Below the pieces are notes generated by a model. That model did not search any database. It was not told where the DNA came from and worked only from the letters and a program-made list of their open reading frames with translations. A DNA stretch of 64,000 nucleotides from M30B19 sp041741535 (lineage in GTDB: Bacteria; Planctomycetota; Planctomycetia; Pirellulales; Pirellulaceae), in the NCBI GenBank assembly GCA_041741535.1, contig JBGSJV010000146.1, positions 3,959 through 67,958 of the forward strand, in the 5' to 3' direction. Below are positions 47,952 to 56,601 of this stretch, one piece after another. Numbering within the stretch: the first letter of the stretch is position 1; each line of letters starts with the position of its first letter. A program made the position numbers and the translations under genes.

Positions 47952-48515
47952 ATGAAAACACTGATCGCATATGCTTCGCGTCATGGCCAGACCCAAAAGA
48001 TTGCGGCCGCTTTGCAGCAACAGTTGCAGGAGGTCGGCATCGCGTGTCAATTGCTCACCTGCCAGGAATTGCTTGTCCGCCGCGAGGATTTACCCTTAAC
48101 GACAGCGGTCATCTTGGGTTCGCCGGTTTACTACGGCGCCTACGACCGCAAATTTCAAGCCGTGGTTGCTCGACATCGCGATCATTTGAACTCCGTCCCT
48201 GCGGCATTTTTCTCCGTTTGTTTTGAAACGGTTAGCTCGAATCAAACCGAACGAACCCTGGCCCAGGATATCAGTGCCCAATTCTTGCAACGAACGGGCT
48301 GGCAACCGCAACTCACGCATGTCTTTGCGGGAGCGTTACGTTACAGCCAGTACGGTTGGTTCAAGAAACGACTCGTTTATTGGATGGCCAAACGTGCGGG
48401 CGTGAAATCGGATCTGGATCGAGATCTGGAACTGACCGACTGGGCACAAGTCCATGCCTTTGGTAACCAATTTGTAGACGGCCTCATGGGCAAGCCGATC
48501 GCCAGCAAGTTTTGA
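47952..48515 (+). CDS. HemG-like flavodoxin (protoporphyrinogen oxidase type)
   Basis: 187 residues. The FMN-binding loop is visible (MKTLIAYASRHGQTQKIAAA), and the second half has the HemG-type signature ALRYSQYGWFKKRLVYWMAK then LDRDLELTDWAQVHAFGNQF. HemG oxidises protoporphyrinogen IX in haem synthesis; a general flavodoxin role is not excluded. Its stop (48513-48515) is 17 bases before the GTG of the kinase gene, so they are probably co-transcribed. A TAGACT -10-like hexamer is at 47874. Confidence 0.82.
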   Translation: MKTLIAYASRHGQTQKIAAALQQQLQEVGIACQLLTCQELLVRREDLPLTTAVILGSPVYYGAYDRKFQAVVARHRDHLNSVPAAFFSVCFETVSSNQTERTLAQDISAQFLQRTGWQPQLTHVFAGALRYSQYGWFKKRLVYWMAKRAGVKSDLDRDLELTDWAQVHAFGNQFVDGLMGKPIASKF

Positions 48516-48532
48516 GCGAAGGACATTCTGTC

Positions 48533-50290
48533 GTGGCCAGCGAAACCTCCAACGACTCCTATTGGATCCAACAACTTGATTCCACTTGCGTCGCTCATGA
48601 AGTGTCGCGGTGGCAAGTCTTGGAAACTCATATCTCATGGGTGATCTTGACCGGACCATTGGCCTACAAAATCAAGAAGCCGGTTCAATTTGAGTTCGTC
48701 GACTATCACACCTTGAAGCAACGCCACCACTTTTGTGAATTAGAATTGGAGTACAACCGGCGATTCTGCCCCGAGCTGTACTTGGCCTGCGTTCCAATCG
48801 TAAAGATTGCTCAACGAACCCTGATCGATCCCGCAGCTCATCAAGTCGAATTTCAACCCGAACAGGTGATCGAGTGGGCGGTGCTAATGCGACAGTTTTC
48901 ACAATCCGAGATCGTCGGTCGGCATCTGTTGAACGGTGATCAATCGGCCGCTGAAACGAGGAAGTTGGCGGCCGACTTCGGAGCGGACTTGGCCCGGCGT
49001 CACGCCCAACTACCAAAGCTAAGCCTTGCTCGCTGCTCGTGGTACATGGACGGAATCGAACACGACAGCACCGAAAATTTCCACTACTTCAACGCCATCC
49101 CAGTGACTCAGATAACGCCCGGTGTACAAGTTCCCCCCACTCCGGGAACGCCCGGTGTACAAGCTCCCCTCACTCAAATGGCGCCCGGTGTACAAGCTCC
49201 CCTCACGCAAGTGGCGCCCGGTGTACAAGCTCCCCTCGCCCCCGCTGGGGGAGAGGGGTTGGGGGTGAGGGGGTCGGAAGCAGCTGCAAATCTCGCCCCC
49301 AAAACCTGGCTGGCTCGCCTCACCCACCTGCAAGACTGGTCTCAAGCTCATCTCGCAAGAATCAAATCCGTGCTCGAAGCTCGCGCGTGCACTGGTCATG
49401 TTCGCCAATGCCACGGCGATCTTCACTTGCAGAACATTGTCATGTGGCAAGAACGGTGGGCGGCGTTTGATGGCATCGAGTTCAACGATCGCTTTCAAAG
49501 GATCGACGTGTTTAGCGAGTCCGCATTTACCGCCATGGACTTGCAGGCTCATGGCCGAGCCGATCTGCGGGCGGTATTTCTTAGTGAGTACTTGGAAGCG
49601 ACGGGTGAATACCACAACCTGGATGTCTTGCGATTCTTCTTGGTTTACCGAGCCATGGTTCGCGCGAAGATCGGGCACCTCAAAGGGGTAAGCTGCGGCA
49701 ACTTAGACGCCGATCACTTGGCGTTGGACGTCGCCGCGTCAGAGCCCTGTGATTCGTCGCCAGAGTTCCTGAACTTGCCGGAATGGCAACGTTATATCTT
49801 GGTCGCCCAGCGTCTCGCGTTCGGCAGCCATCCCAAGTTGATCATCATGCATGGACTTTCGGGAAGCGGCAAATCTACGGTAGCTCGGAAACTCGTGGCA
49901 GAACATCGAGGTTTGCGAGTCCGATCGGATCGCGTGCGCCAGTTGCTGCCCGAGACAGCTGGGGCTCCATCACGTTACGCTCACGCGGCCCGGGACCACG
50001 TCTATGACGAATTGGCCCAGATCGCAGCGGATATCCTCCAAGCGGGCTTCACGGCGATCCTCGATGCCACGTTTTTGCAGCGCCGCCATCGCCAACAAAT
50101 GGAGGCGCTCGCGCAGCGATGTCACGTTCCGTTCTTCATCGCTTCATGTACCGCATCGGTGACGGAACTCGAACAACGAATTCTGGCTCGGACCAACGAC
50201 CCGTCAGAAGCCACACTATCGGTCTTGCATCAGCAATTGCAGGAACAAGAGCCTTTGGGCGACGACGAACTAACTTTTTTGTTGTCTTAG
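48533..50290 (+). CDS. APH-like kinase fused to a P-loop kinase
   Basis: 585 residues from a GTG at 48533 (GCGAAGGA about nine bases upstream); a TTG at 48512 also lies in frame. The N-terminal half is an aminoglycoside-phosphotransferase-type fold with the catalytic loop CHGDLHLQNIV near residue 293 and AFDGIEFNDRFQRIDVFSE after it. The C-terminal domain has the P loop IMHGLSGSGKSTVARK near 441 and resembles zeta/gluconate-kinase-like ATPases. Such APH-ATPase fusions are widespread and of unknown substrate. A repeat insertion of about 50 residues interrupts the first domain near residue 198-245 (listed separately). Confidence 0.82.
   Translation: MASETSNDSYWIQQLDSTCVAHEVSRWQVLETHISWVILTGPLAYKIKKPVQFEFVDYHTLKQRHHFCELELEYNRRFCPELYLACVPIVKIAQRTLIDPAAHQVEFQPEQVIEWAVLMRQFSQSEIVGRHLLNGDQSAAETRKLAADFGADLARRHAQLPKLSLARCSWYMDGIEHDSTENFHYFNAIPVTQITPGVQVPPTPGTPGVQAPLTQMAPGVQAPLTQVAPGVQAPLAPAGGEGLGVRGSEAAANLAPKTWLARLTHLQDWSQAHLARIKSVLEARACTGHVRQCHGDLHLQNIVMWQERWAAFDGIEFNDRFQRIDVFSESAFTAMDLQAHGRADLRAVFLSEYLEATGEYHNLDVLRFFLVYRAMVRAKIGHLKGVSCGNLDADHLALDVAASEPCDSSPEFLNLPEWQRYILVAQRLAFGSHPKLIIMHGLSGSGKSTVARKLVAEHRGLRVRSDRVRQLLPETAGAPSRYAHAARDHVYDELAQIAADILQAGFTAILDATFLQRRHRQQMEALAQRCHVPFFIASCTASVTELEQRILARTNDPSEATLSVLHQQLQEQEPLGDDELTFLLS
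49116..49275 (+). repeat. 33-bp tandem repeats inserted in frame in the kinase gene
   Basis: Four copies of a 33-bp unit start at 49116, 49149, 49182 and 49215 (each begins CGCCCGGTGTACAAG). They encode 11-residue units such as APGVQAPLTQM. They are followed by a G-rich stretch (from about 49231, CCCCGCTGGGGGAGAGGGG) that resembles a common dispersed palindromic element in bacterial genomes. The reading frame stays open through the whole block. The insertion falls between FHYFNAIPV and TWLARLTHLQDW of the APH-like domain, probably in a surface loop. Confidence 0.85.
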
Positions 50291-50310
50291 TTGAACCAGG
50301 GAGTTGCGAG

Positions 50311-50775
50311 ATGAAGCTGAAAGACGAGCTTTTGAAGATCACCCGCTGTTTCGAGCAAAACCAAATCGACTACGCCTTGTGTGGTGGCTTGGCCTTGAGC
50401 GTGCATGGTCATCCGCGTTTTACCAGAGACATCGACTTGTTGATTCGAGACGAGGACTTGGAACGAGCTCGAACGAGCGTGGCGCAAATCGGCTACGATC
50501 TTGAAGCGGGGCTGTTTCGCTTCCACATCGGCACGGACCGAGAGACGCGATTGTTCCGCGTCTCGCGTGCCGATCGGGCGGACGTTGTAACTCTGGATTT
50601 GTTGTTGGTCACTCCAGTCCTAGAAGAAGTTTGGCGCGATCGCGAGGCCATCGACTTGGACGGCAACTTTCTCCGCCTAGTGTCCCGCGCTGGATTGATT
50701 AAGATGAAAAAGATTGCTGGTCGTGCTCAAGACTTGGCAGACATCGAGGCGCTGAATCGATTGGAAAACCCCTGA
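50311..50775 (+). CDS. Nucleotidyltransferase (AbiEii/MNT-like)
   Basis: 154 residues from the ATG at 50311 (CAGGGAG upstream). The core GGLALSVHGHPRFTRDIDLL shows the GG...D-x-D signature of the pol-beta-type nucleotidyltransferase fold, and RLVSRAGLIKMKKIAGRAQD LADIEAL fits the AbiEii-like ending. Relatives act in toxin-antitoxin or antiphage systems or as housekeeping enzymes, so the role is not settled. The small coding sequence at 50775 overlaps its stop codon (TGATG). Confidence 0.8.
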   Translation: MKLKDELLKITRCFEQNQIDYALCGGLALSVHGHPRFTRDIDLLIRDEDLERARTSVAQIGYDLEAGLFRFHIGTDRETRLFRVSRADRADVVTLDLLLVTPVLEEVWRDREAIDLDGNFLRLVSRAGLIKMKKIAGRAQDLADIEALNRLENP

Positions 50776-50981
50776 TGCATGACAATTCAATCCCATCCAA
50801 CGGCGGCAACAACCATGCTTTGCCGAGCCCTAAATCGCAATCTCGTGGAGCCAGTTCCGACATGTCATCGGCGGCGATTTTGCGACGCTTGGAGATCGTT
50901 GACGAACTTCGTGAATTAGCCGATGATTTGCGAAACGCCAAACGATTGGGGCGGATGGATAGCGACCCGATCGGAGACTGA
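50775..50981 (+). CDS. Small protein coupled to the nucleotidyltransferase
   Basis: 68 residues. The ATG overlaps the previous stop as TGATG, which favours translational coupling. The first 30 residues are polar, and the rest is a charged helix (ILRRLEIVDELRELADDLRN). I do not recognise a family. By position it may be the partner of the nucleotidyltransferase, for instance an antitoxin, but that is inference. Confidence 0.5.
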   Translation: MHDNSIPSNGGNNHALPSPKSQSRGASSDMSSAAILRRLEIVDELRELADDLRNAKRLGRMDSDPIGD

Positions 50982-51098
50982 CGGCATTCCAACAACGGCC
51001 AAATCGGGCTACTGTTTTATCCACGATCCTGATCTCAAATCTGTGAGAATGCTGATTACGGAAGGCAGTTGCGAATTGTCGTTGGACCGATACTTCCT

Positions 51099-53627
51099 AT
51101 GAAATCCTCGCATCCACCCATTCTCCGAAAAGATCCGATCAAGATTACGGGCTTGTCGCGTATCGCACGTGGCTTGCGGCGATGGTGGTCCAGTGTCGAG
51201 TGGGCGGTGACTTGGCTCGGACTGCCACGTCAGCGTGAAACCGCAATTGAGCCGGGCGTGATCTTGCTGCAGATCGACGGTCTCTCGTTAAAGGTTTTGC
51301 AAGAGGCATTGGAGCAACAAGAGATGCCGTTTGTCAAATCGCTGGCGAACGGCATCGAATATCGCTTGGGGCCGTGTTACTCCGGCTTGCCCTCGAATTG
51401 GGCCGCTGCACAAGCAGAACTATTGTACGGGGCTCGTGGCGTCATCCCTGGCTCGCGTTATTATGACCGAACGACCAAGCAAGTCGTTCACATCATTGAA
51501 CCGGCGGCGGCCCGCGTTTGCGAAGAAAAGCTGGCGACCGGGCAATCAGGTTTGCTAACGGGTGGCAGCTCGTACTGCAATTTATTAGGCGGTGGAGCAA
51601 CGGACGTGCATTTTTGCGGCACGTCATCGGGCTGGGGTGATTCTTTTCGCTCCCTGCATCCGCTCAAGATCCTGAGCACCGCATTGCTGCATCTGGGGAT
51701 GTGGCTGCGCGGTGCCATTCAAGTGGGTCGAGAAATTTTCGATCTTGGCTTCGCCCCCGATCCGCGCCCAGAGTTAACCTTGTGGGAACGGATCAAGGAA
51801 ATCCCCAGTCGTGTGGTTGCAACGGTTTTTCTCCGCGAGCTGTCCACGTTGGGCGCTTGTTATGACGCCGCGCGAGGCACGCGAATCATTCAGGTCAACT
51901 TCTTGGGCTATGACGAACAGTCCCATCGATTTGGTCCGGAATCGCGGCGGGCTCGGCGGCAACTGCGCGCCATCGACCGCAGTCTGCGTCGAATCTGGCG
52001 AGCGGCCCATCTTGGGTCGGGCCGCGAATACGACATTTGGATTTTCTCAACACACGGCCAAGAAGTGACGACCGGTTCTAAAGCGACTTTGTGCGCGGAT
52101 CTTGCTGCCGAGGTGCAGAGAATTTCTGAGCGTTTGATTCTACAACGAAACGAATCACTCGAAGCTCCCCTTCATGTTGAACTTCGCCTTTCGGAATCGC
52201 CACCTTCACCACGTTCTTCGTGGTTTGGGTTGACGCGATGGTGGCAAGCAAGAAGTTGGCGGCGTGCAGTTCAGGTTCAAGATCCCAAACCCGAGCCCGA
52301 CATCTTGTTGGTTCCCTCAGGGACGATGGCGCATGTCTATTTGTTAACCCCGCGTGCTCTCGCGTTACGCTGCGAATTATCGCGAGAATTGTCGTGCTCG
52401 CCGCTGGCACCAATCGTGTTTGGATGGGGTTCGTTTGCGACTGGCGAGCATGCCGCGCGGGTGCAAATGTGGTTAGACGGCCAGCAAAAATCTTGGCCTG
52501 AAAATGCGGTGCATGTGTTTGGCGCAAAGCACAACCACTTGGGATACTTGGCCGAAGATTTGTTGACGATCGCCAACCAGCCGAACTCCGGGGATTTGGT
52601 GATTTGCGGCTGGAGCGGAACTGCTGAGACACTCAACTATCTAGGACAAGCGGGAGGGCACAACGGACCAGGCATCGACGAATCGACCGGATTTACTTTG
52701 CTCCCTTCGGATGTTCACGCGACCTTGAGTTCCGAGGTTGCCCCGCGCCCCAGCGACTTGCGAGTCGCGGCCGAACAGGTTCTGGGTTCACTGCCATTAC
52801 TGCGACAAACGAATTCCAGCGCGAGCCGCAACGACCAAACAACTCAGTTGGGACCGTTGCGGATCGTGACCTACAATATTCACGGCGGCGTCGGAATGGA
52901 TGGCGAATTGTCCCCGTCACGGATTGCTCGTGTGATCGGGCAATGCCAAGCGGACGTTGTCTGCCTCCAGGAAATCGATCGATTGCGGCCCCGCTCGAAG
53001 AATGTCGACCAACTGCAAGTGATTGCCGACGCCTTGGGAATGAACTTTGCGTTTGCTCCGGCTTGGGAAGACGGTCCCCAAGCCTTCGGTAACGCCATCT
53101 TAACCGCGATCCCTTTCGAAGTTGTCAAATCGGGTTTATTACAGCGACAGAAAGCGACTCGCAATGCTCGGTCGGTCCTGTGGATCGAACTTCAAATTCC
53201 CGCCATCGCGATTGCCGACCCGAAGCCAGCATCGGCAACTACCAACACCAACACCAACACCAAACTGCAAGTGATCAACACACATCTGAGCATCTATCCG
53301 ACGGAGCAAGTTCGGCAAGCAGAAGAACTGGTCCGGGAGTGGCTCGAACCGGCTCAAACTCGAGGGCCCGTGGTTCTCTGCGGCGATTTTAATGCCGCTC
53401 CAAATTCGTCGACATGGTCGGCCGTCTCTGACTGTTTGCGAGACGTCGAGCACGGGCAAGCGGGCAAGCCGCATCCCACCTACTTTAGCCCTTACCCGAT
53501 ACTGCGCGTCGACCATATTTTTGTTTCGCCCAATATCGTTCCTACAAGTCAAGTAATTCGCAGTCGCTTGGCCAAGATCGCATCCGATCATTTGCCCGTT
53601 ATGGCGGATTTGAAGTTTGAAGTTTGA
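51099..53627 (+). CDS. Alkaline-phosphatase-superfamily domain fused to an EEP nuclease/phosphatase
   Basis: 842 residues from the ATG at 51099. The first 600 residues resemble type I phosphodiesterase/alkaline-phosphatase-superfamily proteins (VILLQIDGLSLKVLQEALEQ; NFLGYDEQSHRFGPESRRAR). Two family residues look changed: the segment that normally reads S-T-T-P is PSNW, and the usual S-D-H-G-Q is STHGQ. That domain may be inactive. The C-terminal endonuclease/exonuclease/phosphatase domain is intact, with YNIHGG, CLQEID, GDFNAAP, VDHIFVS and SDHLPVMADL. A short Asn-Thr repeat lies before the penultimate strands. The final codons merge into TTTGAAG heptamers that lead toward the 53.6 kb array. 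Confidence 0.75.
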   Translation: MKSSHPPILRKDPIKITGLSRIARGLRRWWSSVEWAVTWLGLPRQRETAIEPGVILLQIDGLSLKVLQEALEQQEMPFVKSLANGIEYRLGPCYSGLPSNWAAAQAELLYGARGVIPGSRYYDRTTKQVVHIIEPAAARVCEEKLATGQSGLLTGGSSYCNLLGGGATDVHFCGTSSGWGDSFRSLHPLKILSTALLHLGMWLRGAIQVGREIFDLGFAPDPRPELTLWERIKEIPSRVVATVFLRELSTLGACYDAARGTRIIQVNFLGYDEQSHRFGPESRRARRQLRAIDRSLRRIWRAAHLGSGREYDIWIFSTHGQEVTTGSKATLCADLAAEVQRISERLILQRNESLEAPLHVELRLSESPPSPRSSWFGLTRWWQARSWRRAVQVQDPKPEPDILLVPSGTMAHVYLLTPRALALRCELSRELSCSPLAPIVFGWGSFATGEHAARVQMWLDGQQKSWPENAVHVFGAKHNHLGYLAEDLLTIANQPNSGDLVICGWSGTAETLNYLGQAGGHNGPGIDESTGFTLLPSDVHATLSSEVAPRPSDLRVAAEQVLGSLPLLRQTNSSASRNDQTTQLGPLRIVTYNIHGGVGMDGELSPSRIARVIGQCQADVVCLQEIDRLRPRSKNVDQLQVIADALGMNFAFAPAWEDGPQAFGNAILTAIPFEVVKSGLLQRQKATRNARSVLWIELQIPAIAIADPKPASATTNTNTNTKLQVINTHLSIYPTEQVRQAEELVREWLEPAQTRGPVVLCGDFNAAPNSSTWSAVSDCLRDVEHGQAGKPHPTYFSPYPILRVDHIFVSPNIVPTSQVIRSRLAKIASDHLPVMADLKFEV

Positions 53628-53640
53628 GATCGGAATATTC

Positions 53641-53808
53641 AGGCTTCAGGCTTCAGGCTTCAGACTTCAGACTTCAGACTTCAGACGTCAAACTTCAGAT
53701 TTCAGATTTCAGATTTCAGATTTCAGACTTCAGACTTCAGACTTCAGACTTCAGACTTCAGACTTCAGACTTCAGACTTCAGATTTCAGATTTCAGATTT
53801 CAGATTTC
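53641..53808. repeat. Array of 24 heptamers (AGACTTC/AGATTTC family)
   Basis: 168 bases divide into 24 contiguous 7-mers: three AGGCTTC, three AGACTTC, AGACGTC, AAACTTC, four AGATTTC, eight AGACTTC and four AGATTTC. Variants are grouped, which suggests block-wise expansion by slippage or unequal exchange. Heptamers of the opposite sense (TTTGAAG) end the preceding gene. It is not a CRISPR array, as there are no spacers. Nothing else is seen in 53628-53930. Confidence 0.9.
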
Positions 53809-53930
53809 GCAAACGATGCACTCGAGCCTACTCCCGGTCGCTTGAAGAATTGCATTGGAAACTTATTTGGATTAGAGTGGCCTCGAACGGAGCGCCCATT
53901 TGGTCCTCAACGATCCGCCAAGAGTGACTC

Positions 53931-55412
53931 ATGCCCTGCCCCACCTCATCAATCCCAAGTCGTCGCCGGTTCTTAAGTGAGTTGAGTTCTGGCTTGAGCC
54001 AGGTGGCGCTGTTGAGTCTCTTGACCCAGGAGGGGTTGCTGGGTTCGACGCCAGCAGCCAGCAACCAAGACGATCCGCAGATCGATCCTCGGCAACCGTT
54101 TGCACCTCGTCCAGCCCACCATCGGGCAGCCGCCAAAAATGTGCTGGTGATTTTTTGTTCTGGAGCTTGCAGCCAGATCGACACGTTCGACTACAAGCCC
54201 GAGCTGATTCGGCGGCACGACCAACCGATGCCAGGTTCGGACAAGTTGATTACGTTCCAAGGCGAGCAAGGCAATTTGATTCGTAGCCCGTGGGAGTTTC
54301 GGCCACGTGGCGAATGCGGCAAGATGATATCCGACTTGGTACCGCGCATCGGAGCCATGGCCGACGACCTCTGTTTTCTGCATTCGCTCACAACCAAGAC
54401 GAACACGCATGGTCCGGGCGAAAACGTGATGTCGACGGGGTTTACGTTCGATGGCTTCCCCAGTATCGGCGCGTGGACGACTTGGGCGTTGGGCAGTGAG
54501 AACAGCGAACTGCCCGCGTATGTCGCGATCCCCGATCCGCGCGGGACACCTCAATCCAGCGTCAACAATTGGGGGCCTGGATTTTTGCCTGCCGCGTTTC
54601 AAGGGACGGCCTTTAATGCGGCTCAGCCGATTCGCAATTTGGAACGCCCCGCGCATCTATCGCCCGACGATGACCGACGGGCGCGCGAGATGCTCGATCG
54701 CATGAACCGCCGCCACATGAATCGATACGCTGGGGACAGCGAACTCGCGGCGCGGATTGCCAGTTATGAACTCGCGGCTCGGATGCAAGTCAGTGTGCCG
54801 GAACTGAGCAACTTGGAAAGTGAACCCGAGCATGTTCTAACCACATATGGCGCGAATGATGCCGAAGATCCGCTCAAAGCCGCCTTCGCACGGAATTGTA
54901 TTTTGGCTAGACGCTTGATCGAAAAAGGCGTGCGGTTTGTGCAGTTGTTCAACGGAGCGTATCAGACCGGCGGTGAAGGGGTTAGCAATTGGGACGGGCA
55001 CAAGGACTTGGAGCGCCAGTACCAACAGCACGGCCGCGTCCTGGATCAACCCGTCGGAGCGTTGTTGGCCGATTTGAAACAACGTGGCTTGTTGGAAGAA
55101 ACACTGGTTGTGTGGTGTACGGAATTTGGGCGGATGCCGACGTTTCAAAAAGGCGCCAGTGGCCGCGACCACAACCCGGCGGGCTTTACCTGTTGGATGG
55201 CCGGAGCCGGTGTCAAAGCTCCCTTCAGTTACGGAGCCACGGACGAGTTCAGTTACCGAGCAATAGAAAACGTGGCAACCGTTCATGACTTCCACGCCAC
55301 GATCCTCCATCTGTTGGGTTTGGACCACGAACGTCTGACCTTCTATCACAACGGCATCGAACGCCGCCTCACCGACGTCCACGGTCACGTTCTGTCGGAT
55401 GTGCTGCGATAA
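53931..55412 (+). CDS. DUF1501 family secreted protein
   Basis: 493 residues. A Tat-type signal (SRRRFLSELSSGLSQVALLS) begins it. The family motifs include VLVIFCSGACSQIDTFDYKP near the start, HSLTTKTNTHGPGENVMSTG, LFNGAYQTGGEGVSNWDGHK and CTEFGRMPTFQKGASGRDHN. DUF1501 is related in fold to sulfatases, and members are exported, usually from a gene pair with a DUF1549/DUF1553 cytochrome protein; no such partner is adjacent here. Function is unknown. Confidence 0.9.
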   Translation: MPCPTSSIPSRRRFLSELSSGLSQVALLSLLTQEGLLGSTPAASNQDDPQIDPRQPFAPRPAHHRAAAKNVLVIFCSGACSQIDTFDYKPELIRRHDQPMPGSDKLITFQGEQGNLIRSPWEFRPRGECGKMISDLVPRIGAMADDLCFLHSLTTKTNTHGPGENVMSTGFTFDGFPSIGAWTTWALGSENSELPAYVAIPDPRGTPQSSVNNWGPGFLPAAFQGTAFNAAQPIRNLERPAHLSPDDDRRAREMLDRMNRRHMNRYAGDSELAARIASYELAARMQVSVPELSNLESEPEHVLTTYGANDAEDPLKAAFARNCILARRLIEKGVRFVQLFNGAYQTGGEGVSNWDGHKDLERQYQQHGRVLDQPVGALLADLKQRGLLEETLVVWCTEFGRMPTFQKGASGRDHNPAGFTCWMAGAGVKAPFSYGATDEFSYRAIENVATVHDFHATILHLLGLDHERLTFYHNGIERRLTDVHGHVLSDVLR

Positions 55413-55461
55413 TTCGCGGAGCGACGATCACGTTTAGCTGCGGGTATCAACTCGTTCGCTG

Positions 55462-55677
55462 TCGCCCGCTCCGGGGCTAACCAAAACGTACCAACACACC
55501 ATCCGACGGTTGCACACCATCCGACGGTTAACACCGTCGGCTACACGCTACCACGGCTACGCCGTTCAAGAACCGCAGGTTCGGAAAGTCGCGGAGTGAC
55601 GATAGCATGTAGCTGCGGGTGTTAACCCGCAGTTAAACGCCGCAACCCCAAGGAAAGTCGCGACGCGACGACAGGGG
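55462..55677. repeat. Left palindromic array flanking the IS200-like gene
   Basis: Several nested palindromes sit side by side: CCGACGGTTAACACCGTCGG, AACCGCAGGTT, GTCGCGGAGTGAC-like and CTGCGGGTGTTAACCCGCAG. The core 55519-55632 recurs in the same orientation at 56332-56444. A partial extra copy is at 55414-55452. A TATAAT hexamer is at 55719. Confidence 0.75.
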
Positions 55678-55794
55678 TTGCCCGCGCTGACCTCCCCCAA
55701 CCGCACCGCCACGATCTGTATAATCCATCGCCCGATGATTGTGGGCTGGCAATACCAATATCTCTTCGTGCATTACAAAACGGAGGCAAAAACA

Positions 55795-56259
55795 ATGGGC
55801 TCATTCCATCAGCTGACGTATCACATTGTGTTTGGTACCAAATATCGCAAGCCTTGGATCGCGGGTGAAGCGTAACCACGGCTCTACGAATATATCGGGG
55901 GAATTGTTCGAGGCATCAAAGGACACCTGATCGAAATCGGTGGTGTTGAGGATCACGTTCATATTTTGGCAAATTGCTCACCCACAATCGCGTTGTCGGA
56001 TGCCATCCGCAGCGTGAAAGCCAACTCTTCGAAGTGGATTCACGACGAGAAATTGTTCTCCGAGACATTTGCCTGGCAAACCGGTTATGGGGCCTTCACC
56101 GTGAGCTATTCTCAAGTCCCGACGGTACAAAAATACATTCAGAATCAAGAGGCCCATCACCGTGGGATTAGTTTTGCAGACGAGTATATGAAGCTGCTGA
56201 CGCGACATGGAATTACGTTCAAACGCGAATTTCTGTTTGAGGACGAATTTCATGGGTAA
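55795..56259 (+). pseudogene. tnpA: IS200/REP-type tyrosine transposase with in-frame stop
   Basis: 154 codons. The ATG at 55795 has GGAGG upstream. The first part (FHQLTYHIVFGTKYRKPWIA) ends at a TAA as codon 27 (55873-55875), but the same frame continues PRLYEYIGGIVRGIKGHLIE and is intact to 56259. It holds the HUH motif HVHIL and the catalytic-tyrosine region VQKYIQNQEAHHRG. A single-codon change would restore it. It is flanked by direct palindromic arrays as in REP-associated transposases. It could be dead, or use an alternative start downstream, but the HUH half alone lacks the N-terminal strands. Confidence 0.85.
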
Positions 56260-56292
56260 TTGGTTTGCGAAACTCAAATGCGAACGTATCTT

Positions 56293-56454
56293 TCGCCCCT
56301 CCGGGGCTATCCGAAAATGGGTTGACACCCGATCCGACGGTTGACACCGTCGGCTACACGCTGCCACGGCTACGCCGTTCAAGAACCGCAGGTTCGGAAA
56401 GTCGCGGAGCGACGATAGCGTGAAGCTGCGGGGTCAACCCGCAGACGACAGGGA
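56293..56454. repeat. Right palindromic array flanking the IS200-like gene
   Basis: Core 56332-56444 repeats the left array core 55519-55632 with few changes, in the same orientation. The segments TCGCCCCTCCGGGGCTA (left edge) and GACGACAGGG (right edge) are also shared with the left array. The spacer 56260-56601 contains no other gene; a TAAACT hexamer at 56493 may be a promoter for the next gene. Confidence 0.75.
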
Positions 56455-56601
56455 TTGGGACGATGATGCTTCTAACGATCGGGGATTCGTGATAAACTGG
56501 GGACTTGTCCGGTGAGCTCTTCCTGGAAGGCACCGGTTTGAATGGGACCGTTCGCAGTGGACGGTCCGCGAGCGGCATGCGTTTTTTTGGAACAAGATGG
56601 T

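Noticed and set aside
53641..53808. Possible CRISPR array
   Set aside because: The units are adjacent 7-mers without spacers of constant length.
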